The translations under genes were made by a program, and so were the position numbers. The notes under the pieces are model-generated. The model ran no database searches. It saw only the letters and a program-made list of their open reading frames with translations, and was not told the DNA's origin. From assembly GCA_023388385.1 (NCBI GenBank), contig JAEWGK010000192.1, positions 1 through 7,778 on the forward strand: DNA of 7,778 nt. Direction: 5' to 3'. Of this stretch, positions 1 through 7,778 are shown one piece after another. The stretch comes from Actinomycetes bacterium. GTDB taxonomy: Bacteria > Actinomycetota > Actinomycetes > Mycobacteriales > Mycobacteriaceae. Position 1 is the stretch's first letter, and every line of letters begins with the position of its first letter.

Positions 1-1022
1 AGAACACGGCCCGCGACCTCGACGCGGTCCGCGGGCGGCTGGGCGACGAGCGCATCGGCCTCTACGGCGTCTCCTACGGCACCGACCTCATGTCGACCTA
101 CGCCACGCTGTTCCCCGAGCGGGTCTCCGGCCTGGTGCTCGACTCCTCCCTCGACCCGGCGCAGCGGTACTTCGACATCGGCCCCGCGCGCGAGCCGTGG
201 CGTCGTCAGTCGCTGGAGGCGATGTTCGCCTGGATTGCGGAGCGCGATGCCGAATACCACCTGGGCACGACGCCGCTGCAGGTCTACCGTGCGTGGAGCG
301 ATCGGGTGAACGCGGAGGTCGGCGCCCCCGGCCAGGTCTACCCGCCGCCGGCGCAGGTCGGCGACCTGCCGGGCGCCGTGCAGGACGATGCGGACACGAT
401 CCTCCCGCTCGTCGACCGCATCGCCCCGATCGTGTGGCGCGGCAGGTCCGCCGCCGCCGCGCTGACGGGCCGCATCGCCGGACTGTCCCCGACGATGACG
501 CTGACCTTCGGCGCGCTGTACTCGGAGTCCCAGTGGGCGACCGTCGCGGAGGCCGTCCGCGACGGTGTGCCGGAGGGCACGGGCGAGTTGCCCGAGGGCG
601 TCACCCCCGAGGATTACCTCCGCCAGCTCGCGGCGTGGCAGGCGGTCGAACGCGCCATCATCTGCAACGACAACCGCAACGACGCCGATCCGTCCCTGCT
701 GCCCGGTGCGGTGGTGGACCAGCTGACCGGGGGCGACATCCTCACGCTCAACGCCGACCAGATCAAGTCCGGCCAGATGTGCGTCGGCTGGCCCGCGCAG
801 CGCGCCGCCGTCGAGCCGTCCGGCGATCGCCTCACCATCCGGCCGCTGCTGCTGCAGTTCACCAACGACTCCGCGACGACCGGCGTCGGCGGCCGCGCGA
901 TGCAGGCCGTCATGGGCGGCGATCTGCACGAGTACCCGGGCCACAACCACGGGGCCATGCTCGCGGTCAACAAGCCGGAGGGCGTCGACGCCCTCGTCGC
1001 CGCGCACTACCTGGGCGGGTAG
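1..1022 (+). CDS. Alpha/beta hydrolase, tripeptidyl-aminopeptidase-like (3' part; 5' end outside window)
   Basis: The reading frame (codons from base 3) is open from the left edge to a TAG at 1020-1022, giving 339 residues, so the ATG at 90 is internal. Just before it lies the nucleophile elbow G-V-S-Y-G-T (Ser codon 72-74), followed by YATLFPERV and LVLDSSLDP, which resemble the Streptomyces tripeptidyl aminopeptidase / SlpD-SlpE family (S33-like). The likely acid is the Asp of FTNDSATT (codon 867), and the likely base is a His in YPGHNHGAM (942 or 948), with the usual order and spacing for the C-terminal half. Two Cys, in IICNDN and MCVGWP, sit where these exported enzymes have conserved cysteines, probably a disulfide. 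Family members are about 500 residues with a signal peptide, so some 160-200 residues including any export signal are missing here. Predicted role: an extracellular or envelope-bound peptidase releasing short N-terminal peptides; the substrate is unknown. The gene is convergent with the Rieske gene, with 43 bp between the stops. Confidence 0.85.
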   Translation, partial: NTARDLDAVRGRLGDERIGLYGVSYGTDLMSTYATLFPERVSGLVLDSSLDPAQRYFDIGPAREPWRRQSLEAMFAWIAERDAEYHLGTTPLQVYRAWSDRVNAEVGAPGQVYPPPAQVGDLPGAVQDDADTILPLVDRIAPIVWRGRSAAAALTGRIAGLSPTMTLTFGALYSESQWATVAEAVRDGVPEGTGELPEGVTPEDYLRQLAAWQAVERAIICNDNRNDADPSLLPGAVVDQLTGGDILTLNADQIKSGQMCVGWPAQRAAVEPSGDRLTIRPLLLQFTNDSATTGVGGRAMQAVMGGDLHEYPGHNHGAMLAVNKPEGVDALVAAHYLGG

Positions 1023-1065
1023 GGCGCCGGGCGTTCCCCGCCGGGCGACGCGCTGCGGGCGGCTG

Positions 1066-1515
1066 CTACCCCTCGCCGCCGACGACCAGCGTGTCGCCGT
1101 TCTCCACGGACAGCGGCGCGGCGGCGGCGGGCTCACGCGACGGCCCGGAGACGACGTCGCCGGTGGCCATGTCGAAGCGCGAGCCGTGGTCCGGGCACAC
1201 CATCGTCCCGTCGGCGAATTCGCTGATGCGGCCGCCCTGGTGGGGGCACCGCGCGGAGAACGCGTGGTACGTGCCCTCCTCCGGGTGCGTGACGACGTAA
1301 TCCCCGACGACGAGGCCCGAACCCGTCGGGATGTCGGCGGCGGCGACCTTCTCCACGGATGCCTTCGGCGCGCAGGCGGCCAGAAGCGCGCCGGCGGCGG
1401 TGGCCGCCGTGCCGAGGAGCATGCGGCGGCGTGAGCAGATCGGGGCGACGGGCCCGGCGGGGTGGTCTGCCGGGACCTCGCCGGGGGAGGCGGGGCGGGG
1501 GCTGGGCTGGATCAT
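1066..1515 (-). CDS. Tat-exported Rieske [2Fe-2S] lipoprotein
   Basis: This 149-residue protein has an N-terminal twin-arginine signal: S-R-R-R-M-L-L at residues 28-34, an Ala/Leu-rich hydrophobic stretch, then the lipobox L-A-A-C with Cys48. This predicts folding and cluster insertion in the cytoplasm, Tat export and lipid anchoring on the outer face of the membrane. Residues about 58-147 form a compact Rieske domain with both cluster motifs: C90-P-H92-Q-G-G and C107-P-D-H110-G-S. The two Cys and two His ligands are all present. The extra disulfide cysteines of bc1-type Rieske proteins (CTHLGC/CPCHGS) are replaced by Gly and Asp, so this is a ferredoxin-like Rieske rather than a cytochrome bc1 subunit. 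The partner is unknown, and no oxygenase or cytochrome gene is in the window. The gene starts 18 bp after yggS and may be cotranscribed with it, but a TACCCT hexamer 6 nt before the ATG suggests its own leaderless promoter. The ATG at 1515 is needed to include the Tat motif; the n-region of 28 residues is rather long. Confidence 0.88.
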   Translation of the reverse strand: MIQPSPRPASPGEVPADHPAGPVAPICSRRRMLLGTAATAAGALLAACAPKASVEKVAAADIPTGSGLVVGDYVVTHPEEGTYHAFSARCPHQGGRISEFADGTMVCPDHGSRFDMATGDVVSGPSREPAAAAPLSVENGDTLVVGGEG

Positions 1516-1521
1516 GGTCCC

Positions 1522-1527
1522 AGGGTA
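1522..1527 (-). promoter_or_regulatory. Candidate -10 element for leaderless transcription of the Rieske gene
   Basis: On the minus strand, TACCCT (TANNNT type) is followed by 6 nt (GGGACC) and then the ATG at 1515. Transcription would start at or beside the start codon. There is no Shine-Dalgarno sequence at a usable distance. The element lies in the 18-bp gap after the yggS stop, so any -35 region would be inside yggS. This is inferred from sequence and spacing only. Confidence 0.5.
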
Positions 1528-1533
1528 GATCCG

Positions 1534-2295
1534 CTACCGCGCCGGGCGGGGGCCGAAGATGGCCTGGCCGACGCGGACGGTCGTGGCGCCCTCGGCGATG
1601 GCGGCCTCGAAGTCGCCGGACATGCCCATGGACAGCTCGTCGAGGGAGACGCCCTCGGGCAGCCCGGCGTCGCGGATGGCGTCGCGAAGCTCCCGGAGGC
1701 GGGCGAAGCAGCCGCGGACCGCGGCGTCGCCGGCGGCGGTGCCGTCGGAGCGCATGGCCATGGTCATCAGCCCGCGCAGGCGCAGCCGCGGCCACTCGCC
1801 GCCGTCGCCGAAGCGCCCGACGAACTCGGCGAGCTCCTCCGGTGCGGCACCGGACTTCTGCCCCTCGCCGGAGGTGTTCACCTGCACGAGCACGTCCAGA
1901 TCGCGCCCCGCGGCCTCGAGGCGCCGCTGCAGGGCGGCGGCGACCTTCGGTCGGTCGAGGGCCTGGAACTCGTCGGCGAACGCCGCCAGCTGCCCGGCCT
2001 TGTTCGTCTGCAGCGGGCCGATGACGGCCCAGCGGGGTGCGGCGACGCCGGCGTCCGCGCAGAGCGCCGCCATCTCCCCGGCCTTGGCGGAGGCCTCCTG
2101 CACGCGATTCTCCGCCAGCGTCGCGCAGCCGGCGGCGGCGAGGTCCGGCCACGCCGCCATGACCACGTCGGCGGGGAAGACCTTCGACACCGGCAGCAGC
2201 CGGACGTCGCCGGGGGCGCGGCCCGCGGACCGGGCGGCGTCGGCGATGCGGTCGAGGATCCCGGCCAGGCGAGCGCGGACGTCGGAGGTGCTCAT
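1534..2295 (-). CDS. yggS: YggS/PLPBP-family pyridoxal phosphate homeostasis protein
   Basis: This protein of 253 residues has the normal length and motif order of the YggS/PROSC (PLPBP) family, single-domain TIM-barrel PLP binders without known catalytic activity that buffer free PLP and amino-acid/keto-acid pools in the cytoplasm. Visible motifs are LLPVSK with the PLP-binding Lys at residue 38, AENRVQE (61-67, usually GENxVQE), IGPLQTNK (92-99), QVNTSGEGQKSG (138-149), LRGLMTMA (173-180), and the phosphate-binding C-terminus LSMGMSGDFEAAI (221-233) with GATTVRVGQAIFG (236-248). The frame stays open upstream to 2445, but those 50 codons lie antisense to the GT87 gene and have no family similarity. 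The ATG at 2295 gives the expected N-terminus and has a -10-like hexamer at leaderless spacing. In many bacteria yggS lies near division genes (ftsZ-sepF); here it heads a possible two-gene unit with the Rieske gene. Confidence 0.93.
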   Translation of the reverse strand: MSTSDVRARLAGILDRIADAARSAGRAPGDVRLLPVSKVFPADVVMAAWPDLAAAGCATLAENRVQEASAKAGEMAALCADAGVAAPRWAVIGPLQTNKAGQLAAFADEFQALDRPKVAAALQRRLEAAGRDLDVLVQVNTSGEGQKSGAAPEELAEFVGRFGDGGEWPRLRLRGLMTMAMRSDGTAAGDAAVRGCFARLRELRDAIRDAGLPEGVSLDELSMGMSGDFEAAIAEGATTVRVGQAIFGPRPAR

Positions 2296-2301
2296 GCCCC
2301 G

Positions 2302-2307
2302 AGGGTA
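2302..2307 (-). promoter_or_regulatory. Candidate -10 element for leaderless transcription of yggS
   Basis: On the minus strand TACCCT is followed by 6 nt (CGGGGC) and the yggS ATG. It is the same hexamer and spacing as before the Rieske gene. No Shine-Dalgarno sequence lies at normal distance. A weak -35-like GGGACG is visible at 2332-2327, but its 19-bp spacer is long. It lies opposite the divergent promoter of the GT87 gene. Confidence 0.5.
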
Positions 2308-2320
2308 GCCGTCCGCACGG

Positions 2321-2326
2321 TACGGT
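2321..2326 (+). promoter_or_regulatory. Candidate -10 element for leaderless transcription of the GT87 gene
   Basis: TACGGT (TANNNT type) is followed by 6 nt (CGTCCC) and the ATG at 2333. There is no Shine-Dalgarno sequence. The hexamer is the second half of a tandem ACGGT-ACGGT repeat (2317-2326), and the short inverted repeat CCGT(2309-2312)/ACGG(2317-2320) lies just upstream. No convincing -35 is visible. Confidence 0.5.
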
Positions 2327-2332
2327 CGTCCC

Positions 2333-3571
2333 ATGCTGCTTGATTGGATCCGGGGTCTGCCCGCCGGGTGGCGCCGCCTGCTGCTCGGCCTGCTCGGGCT
2401 CTTCACCGTCGTGGCCGTCGCGCAGGTGGTCCACCTGGCGTTCACCTACTACATGATGGACGCCGAGGTCTTCCAGGACGCGGGCTGGGCGATGCGCCGC
2501 GGCCAGGACCTGTACTCGGAGGACTTCCCGACGCGTTCGGGCTACCGCTTCATCTACCCGCCGTTCGCGGCGCTGCTGTTCTGGCCCATGACGTGGGCGG
2601 GGCCGGTGACGTTGCAGGTGCTGTGGACGCTGTCGACCGTCGCCGCCGTCTACCTCATCCTGTTCATGGTGCTGCGCCGCCTGCGGGTTCCGCAGGCGTG
2701 GGGCTGGGCGGCGCTGCTGCTGGGCATCTCGCTGTACATCAACCCCATCGCGGCCAACATCTGCTTCGGCCAGATCAACGTGTTCCTGGCGCTGCTCATC
2801 GTCGCCGACGTGCTGGGCTTCCTGCCGCGGCGGCTGCGCGGCCTGGGCGTCGGCGTCGCCGCCGGCATCAAGATCACGCCCGCGGCCTACGCGCTGATCT
2901 TCCTGGTGCGCGGCCGCTGGGGCGACGTGGCGCGGTCGTTCGCCTGGTTCCTGGTCACGGTCGTCGTCGGCGCGATCGCCCGCCCGCAGGAGTCGCTGTA
3001 CTTCTGGACGACGGAGTTCTTCGCCACCAACCGCGGCGGCGACGCCTCCTACGGGGCGAATCAGGCGCTGTCCGGCCTGCTGGCCCGCGCGGGCATCGAC
3101 GGCACGGTGCTGCAGGCGCTCATCTACGTCGCGTTCGCCGCCGGCGCCGTCGCCGCCGGCGTCGCGGCGTGGAGGCTGGAGAAGGCCGGCCGCCCGGTGC
3201 TGGCGCTGACCGTCGTCGCGCTGGCGGTGTCCTCCATCAGCCCGTACGCGGTGAGCCACCACTGGTCCATCATCGTGCTGGCGCTGCCGCTGCTGCTGAC
3301 GCTGCGGGCGCCGTGGGCCATCGGCCTGGGCGCGGCGCTGTGGGCGGCGGTGACGCTGTCGCCGTACGGGATCTTCACCGAAGGGGCGATGGGCCAGTCG
3401 ACGCAGTGGACCGACCCCCACCCGAACCTGATCCTGGGCAACCTCCACGGCATCGTCGGACTGCTGACGTTCATCGTGCTCGCCGCGTGCGCCATCCGCG
3501 GCCGCATCCCGCGGGAGGCCTGGCGTGACGACGCCGCCCCGGCGCCGGCCGCGGCCGAACCCGCGGCCTGA
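2333..3571 (+). CDS. GT87-family (DUF2029) polyprenyl-phosphate-mannose-dependent glycosyltransferase, polytopic membrane protein
   Basis: This is a 412-residue polytopic membrane protein with about ten hydrophobic segments, starting at residues 15-38 and running to about 371-389, followed by a charged, Ala/Pro-rich cytoplasmic tail. The motifs are those of GT-C fold family GT87: an acidic site in the first extracytoplasmic loop (D43 in MDAEVFQDAG), FIYPPFAALLF (73-83), GQINVFL (146-152), GVAAGIKITP (174-183), NQALSG (243-248) and SSISPYAVSHHW (300-311). GT87 enzymes such as PimE and the alpha-1,2-mannosyltransferases of lipomannan/lipoarabinomannan synthesis transfer mannose from polyprenyl-phosphate-mannose on the outer face of the membrane. 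A role in lipoglycan or envelope glycan assembly is therefore likely, but the acceptor cannot be read from sequence and no specific gene name is justified. The gene is divergent from yggS and followed after 16 bp by a perfect hairpin, so it appears monocistronic. The ATG at 2333 is chosen for its position before the first membrane segment and its leaderless promoter spacing. Confidence 0.88.
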   Translation: MLLDWIRGLPAGWRRLLLGLLGLFTVVAVAQVVHLAFTYYMMDAEVFQDAGWAMRRGQDLYSEDFPTRSGYRFIYPPFAALLFWPMTWAGPVTLQVLWTLSTVAAVYLILFMVLRRLRVPQAWGWAALLLGISLYINPIAANICFGQINVFLALLIVADVLGFLPRRLRGLGVGVAAGIKITPAAYALIFLVRGRWGDVARSFAWFLVTVVVGAIARPQESLYFWTTEFFATNRGGDASYGANQALSGLLARAGIDGTVLQALIYVAFAAGAVAAGVAAWRLEKAGRPVLALTVVALAVSSISPYAVSHHWSIIVLALPLLLTLRAPWAIGLGAALWAAVTLSPYGIFTEGAMGQSTQWTDPHPNLILGNLHGIVGLLTFIVLAACAIRGRIPREAWRDDAAPAPAAAEPAA

Positions 3572-3587
3572 CGCGGCCTGCGCGTTT

Positions 3588-3611
3588 CGGGGGCGTAAAT
3601 TCCCGCCCCCG
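3588..3611 (+). terminator. Perfect GC-rich hairpin after the GT87 gene, probable terminator
   Basis: CGGGGGCG (3588-3595) and CGCCCCCG (3604-3611) form an 8-bp perfect stem around an 8-nt loop (TAAATTCC), starting 16 bp after the GT87 stop. No T tract follows, so it is not a canonical intrinsic terminator, but U-less hairpins of this kind are common after genes in high-GC actinobacteria. It separates the GT87 gene from the gcv transcription unit. Confidence 0.55.
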
Positions 3612-3669
3612 CGGGCCGGATCGAGGGGGAAAGGTGGCGGAAACGCGGGGCGCGGCGGCGCGGTTCGCC

Positions 3670-3688
3670 TAGATTTGGGGGGCATAAT
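3670..3688 (+). promoter_or_regulatory. Candidate promoter region of the gcvPT riboswitch transcript
   Basis: This is a small A+T-rich island in a very G+C-rich context, directly upstream of the first glycine aptamer. It contains two possible -10 hexamers: TAGATT (3670-3675) and CATAAT (3683-3688). Starts would fall near 3682 or 3695, leaving a short leader before aptamer I at about 3704. No clear -35 is seen, and which hexamer is used cannot be decided from sequence. Confidence 0.4.
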
Positions 3689-3703
3689 CGCATAGCCGCC
3701 CGC

Positions 3704-3796
3704 AGCCGCCGCGGGAGAGGCCGGTCCGCCCGGCCGCCGTAGGGGCAACCCCTCCCCGGGACTCTCTCAGGCACCAGCACCGTGACGGCGAGGCAC
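3704..3796 (+). promoter_or_regulatory. Glycine riboswitch, aptamer I
   Basis: The conserved glycine-aptamer elements occur in order: GGGAGAGG (3713-3720), then a variable hairpin GGCCGG/CCGGCC (3719-3724 with 3730-3735, loop TCCGC), then GCCGTAGGGGCAA (3736-3748; family form GCCGAAGGAGCAA), then CTCTCAGGCACC followed by GCACCGTGAC. A P1 helix can form between the 5' flank (GCCGCC, from 3705) and GGCG at 3787-3790. Together with the next aptamer this makes the classical tandem arrangement of the gcvT RNA motif. Glycine binding usually switches on glycine-cleavage genes, which fits gcvP-gcvT directly downstream. Confidence 0.92.
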
Positions 3797-3924
3797 CTCT
3801 GGAAAGAGCGCGCGGCCCAGGCCATGCCTCCGGCATGCCCGGGGTTCCGTCGCGCCGCCGACGGGGAAAGGCGCGGACCGCCCGGCAGGGCCGCCCGCCG
3901 AAGCTCTCAGGCACCGTGACAGAG
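3797..3924 (+). promoter_or_regulatory. Glycine riboswitch, aptamer II
   Basis: P1 is CTCTG (3797-3801) with CAGAG (3920-3924), matching the family's CTCTGGAGAG opening and GACAGAG closing signature. Inside it are GGAAAGAG; an unusually long variable hairpin at 3814-3846 (inner stem CATGCC/GGCATG at 3823-3828 and 3832-3837, extended by G-C and G-U pairs past two single mismatches); CCGACGGGGAA (3858-3868), in place of the family CCGAAGGAGCAA; a second GC-rich stem between GGCGCGG (3870-3876) and CCGCCCGCC (3891-3899); and CTCTCAGGCACC (3904-3915). The junction to aptamer I is very short, as is usual for cooperative tandem glycine riboswitches. At about 128 nt this aptamer is longer than aptamer I because of its expanded stems. 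Confidence 0.9.
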
Positions 3925-3932
3925 CGGGGAGA

Positions 3933-3968
3933 CCGCGCATTCGTGCGCGGCATCGCACCCGATCCCGC
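3933..3968 (+). promoter_or_regulatory. Expression platform of the glycine riboswitch: two overlapping, mutually exclusive hairpins
   Basis: Hairpin A is CCGCGCA (3933-3939) with TGCGCGG (3944-3950), a perfect 7-bp stem closing a TTCG tetraloop. Hairpin B is GCGG-C-ATCG (3947-3955) with CGAT-C-CCGC (3960-3968), 8 bp with one C-C mismatch and a CACC loop. They share 3947-3950, so only one can form. Neither is followed by a T tract. The 5' strand of hairpin A can also pair with GCGCGG at 3810-3815 in aptamer II. Which state is on, and whether control is by transcription or translation, cannot be read from the sequence. Confidence 0.5.
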
Positions 3969-3973
3969 CAGGC

Positions 3974-3978
3974 AGGAG
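3974..3978 (+). promoter_or_regulatory. Shine-Dalgarno sequence of gcvP
   Basis: AGGAG lies 9 nt before the ATG at 3988. It fixes the gcvP start, because the frame is also open upstream through the second aptamer (to an ATG at 3835), where there is no family similarity. Confidence 0.8.
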
Positions 3979-3987
3979 ACCCGACAC

Positions 3988-6963
<2,976 letters not shown>

Positions 6964-6966
6964 TCC

Positions 6967-7778
6967 ATGACCGAGACCACCGGAACCGCCGCCGCGGGCG
7001 GGGATGACCACGCCCTGCTGCGCAGCCCGCTCCACGAGGTCCACGAGCGCCTCGGCGCCCGCTTCACGGAGTTCGGCGGCTGGGAGATGCCCCTGCGCTA
7101 CGGCAGGGAGCTGGAGGAGCACGCCGCCGTCCGCACCGACGCCGGGTTGTTCGACCTGTCCCACATGGGCGAGGTCCGCGTGACGGGCCCTGGTGCCGCG
7201 GCGTTCCTCGACCACGCGCTCATCAGCCGGCTGTCGGCCATCGCCGTCGGCAAGGCGAAGTACTCGATGATCTGCGCGCCGGACGGCGGCGTCATCGACG
7301 ATCTCATCACCTACCGCCTGGGGGAGGAGGAGTTCCTCGTCGTCCCCAATGCCGCGAATGCGCCGGTCGTCGTCGCGGAGCTGCGCGAGCGCGCGGAGGG
7401 CTTCGACGTGGAGCTCGCGGACGAGACCCGGGACACCGCGCTCATCGCCGTCCAGGGCCCGCGTGCGGAGGACATCGTCGCCGCCGCGGCGGACGACGCC
7501 GACGCGGACGCGATCCGCGGCGTGGCCTACTACGCCTGCGTCCCGGCGACCGTCGCCGGCGTCGCCGTGCTGGTCGCGCGCACCGGCTACACCGGCGAGG
7601 ATGGCTTCGAGCTGTTCTGCCCGGCCGAGGTGGCCCCGGTCGTGTGGGATGCCGTCGCCACGGCGGCGGAGACGGAGGCGGGTGGCGCCCGCCCGGCGAC
7701 GCCGTGCGGCCTGGCCTGCCGCGACACGCTGCGCCTGGAGGCCGGCATGCCGCTGTACGGCCACGAGCTCACCCGGGA
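6967..7778 (+). CDS. gcvT: Aminomethyltransferase, T-protein of the glycine cleavage system (3' end outside window)
   Basis: GcvT releases ammonia from the aminomethyl-lipoyl group on GcvH and transfers the methylene to tetrahydrofolate. The frame runs from ATG 6967 to the right edge (270 codons); family members have about 360-370 residues, so roughly the last 100, the C-terminal barrel, are missing. Motifs in order are FGGWEMPLRY, GLFDLSHMGE, GKAKYSMI, GGVIDDLITY with the acidic pair D111-D112 (this region holds the catalytic Asp101 of E. coli GcvT), ALIAVQGPRAE, ARTGYTGEDGFELF and CGLACRDTLRLEAGMPLYGHEL. The last motif has an unusual Cys (GLACRD where GLGARD is common). The N-terminus carries about 18 extra Ala/Gly/Thr-rich residues before the family similarity begins at SPLHEVHERLG. 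The start is supported by the GGAGG in the end of gcvP. The gene belongs to the riboswitch-controlled gcv operon; gcvH is expected downstream. Confidence 0.96.
   Translation, partial: MTETTGTAAAGGDDHALLRSPLHEVHERLGARFTEFGGWEMPLRYGRELEEHAAVRTDAGLFDLSHMGEVRVTGPGAAAFLDHALISRLSAIAVGKAKYSMICAPDGGVIDDLITYRLGEEEFLVVPNAANAPVVVAELRERAEGFDVELADETRDTALIAVQGPRAEDIVAAAADDADADAIRGVAYYACVPATVAGVAVLVARTGYTGEDGFELFCPAEVAPVVWDAVATAAETEAGGARPATPCGLACRDTLRLEAGMPLYGHELTR

Noticed and set aside
1023..1065. Possible bidirectional terminator between the convergent hydrolase and Rieske genes
   Set aside because: The sequence holds a direct repeat of GCCGGGCG and only short 4-bp stems (for example CGGG/CCCG at 1028-1031 and 1037-1040). 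There is no convincing hairpin and no T tract.
197..1300. Plus-strand 367-codon open frame overlapping the hydrolase
   Set aside because: It is an Arg/Gly-rich shadow frame of the hydrolase gene. The catalytic motifs are all in the other frame.
2296..2445. Upstream in-frame extension of yggS to ATG 2445
   Set aside because: It would run antisense through the start of the GT87 gene and has no YggS similarity. The family N-terminus begins at ATG 2295.
1133..3748. Very long minus-strand open frame (871 codons) across the Rieske, yggS and GT87 region
   Set aside because: It is Arg/Gly/Pro/Gln-rich low-complexity translation, overlaps three recognisable genes in other frames, and is the usual artefact of scarce stop codons in high-G+C DNA.
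3835..3987. Upstream in-frame extension of gcvP starting at ATG 3835
   Set aside because: These codons lie inside glycine aptamer II and its expression platform, encode an Arg-rich non-family sequence, and have no Shine-Dalgarno sequence. ATG 3988 has AGGAG and the correct N-terminus.

Overview
The window is very G+C-rich (around 70% or more by eye), with strong GCC/CGC/GTC codon preference. It carries a secreted-type tripeptidyl-aminopeptidase-like hydrolase, a GT-C mannosyltransferase of the kind used for lipoglycans, genes that look leaderless, and a tandem glycine riboswitch. This fits a high-GC actinobacterium, most likely of the order Mycobacteriales, possibly a high-GC Corynebacterium. 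The taxon is an inference, because no rRNA or other phylogenetic marker is present.

Layout: (1) 1-1022 (+) is the 3' part of an alpha/beta-hydrolase gene whose 5' end lies outside the window. (2) 1066-1515 (-) encodes a small Tat-exported Rieske [2Fe-2S] lipoprotein, convergent with the hydrolase. (3) 1534-2295 (-) is yggS, the PLP-homeostasis protein, 18 bp upstream of the Rieske gene. (4) 2333-3571 (+) is a GT87-family polytopic membrane glycosyltransferase, divergent from yggS across only 37 bp. (5) 3572-3987 is a non-coding stretch holding a strong hairpin just after the GT87 gene, a candidate promoter, two glycine aptamers in tandem and an expression platform with two mutually exclusive hairpins. 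(6) 3988-6963 (+) is gcvP, full length. (7) 6967-7778 (+) is gcvT, cut by the right edge. Every stretch over 300 bases without a gene is accounted for by region 5.

Functionally, the right half is a glycine-cleavage operon: gcvP (glycine decarboxylase) and gcvT (aminomethyltransferase), with the lipoyl protein gene gcvH expected downstream. A cooperative-type glycine riboswitch should turn it on. YggS (PLP buffering) sits near the PLP enzyme GcvP, but it is on the other strand with its own promoter, so no co-regulation is shown.

The most notable structural signal is that the three genes without a Shine-Dalgarno sequence (yggS, Rieske, GT87) each have a TANNNT -10-like hexamer exactly 6 nt before the ATG, as expected for leaderless transcription. 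The two gcv genes instead have clear Shine-Dalgarno sequences. I see no mobile element, CRISPR array, tRNA, rRNA or obviously novel system.
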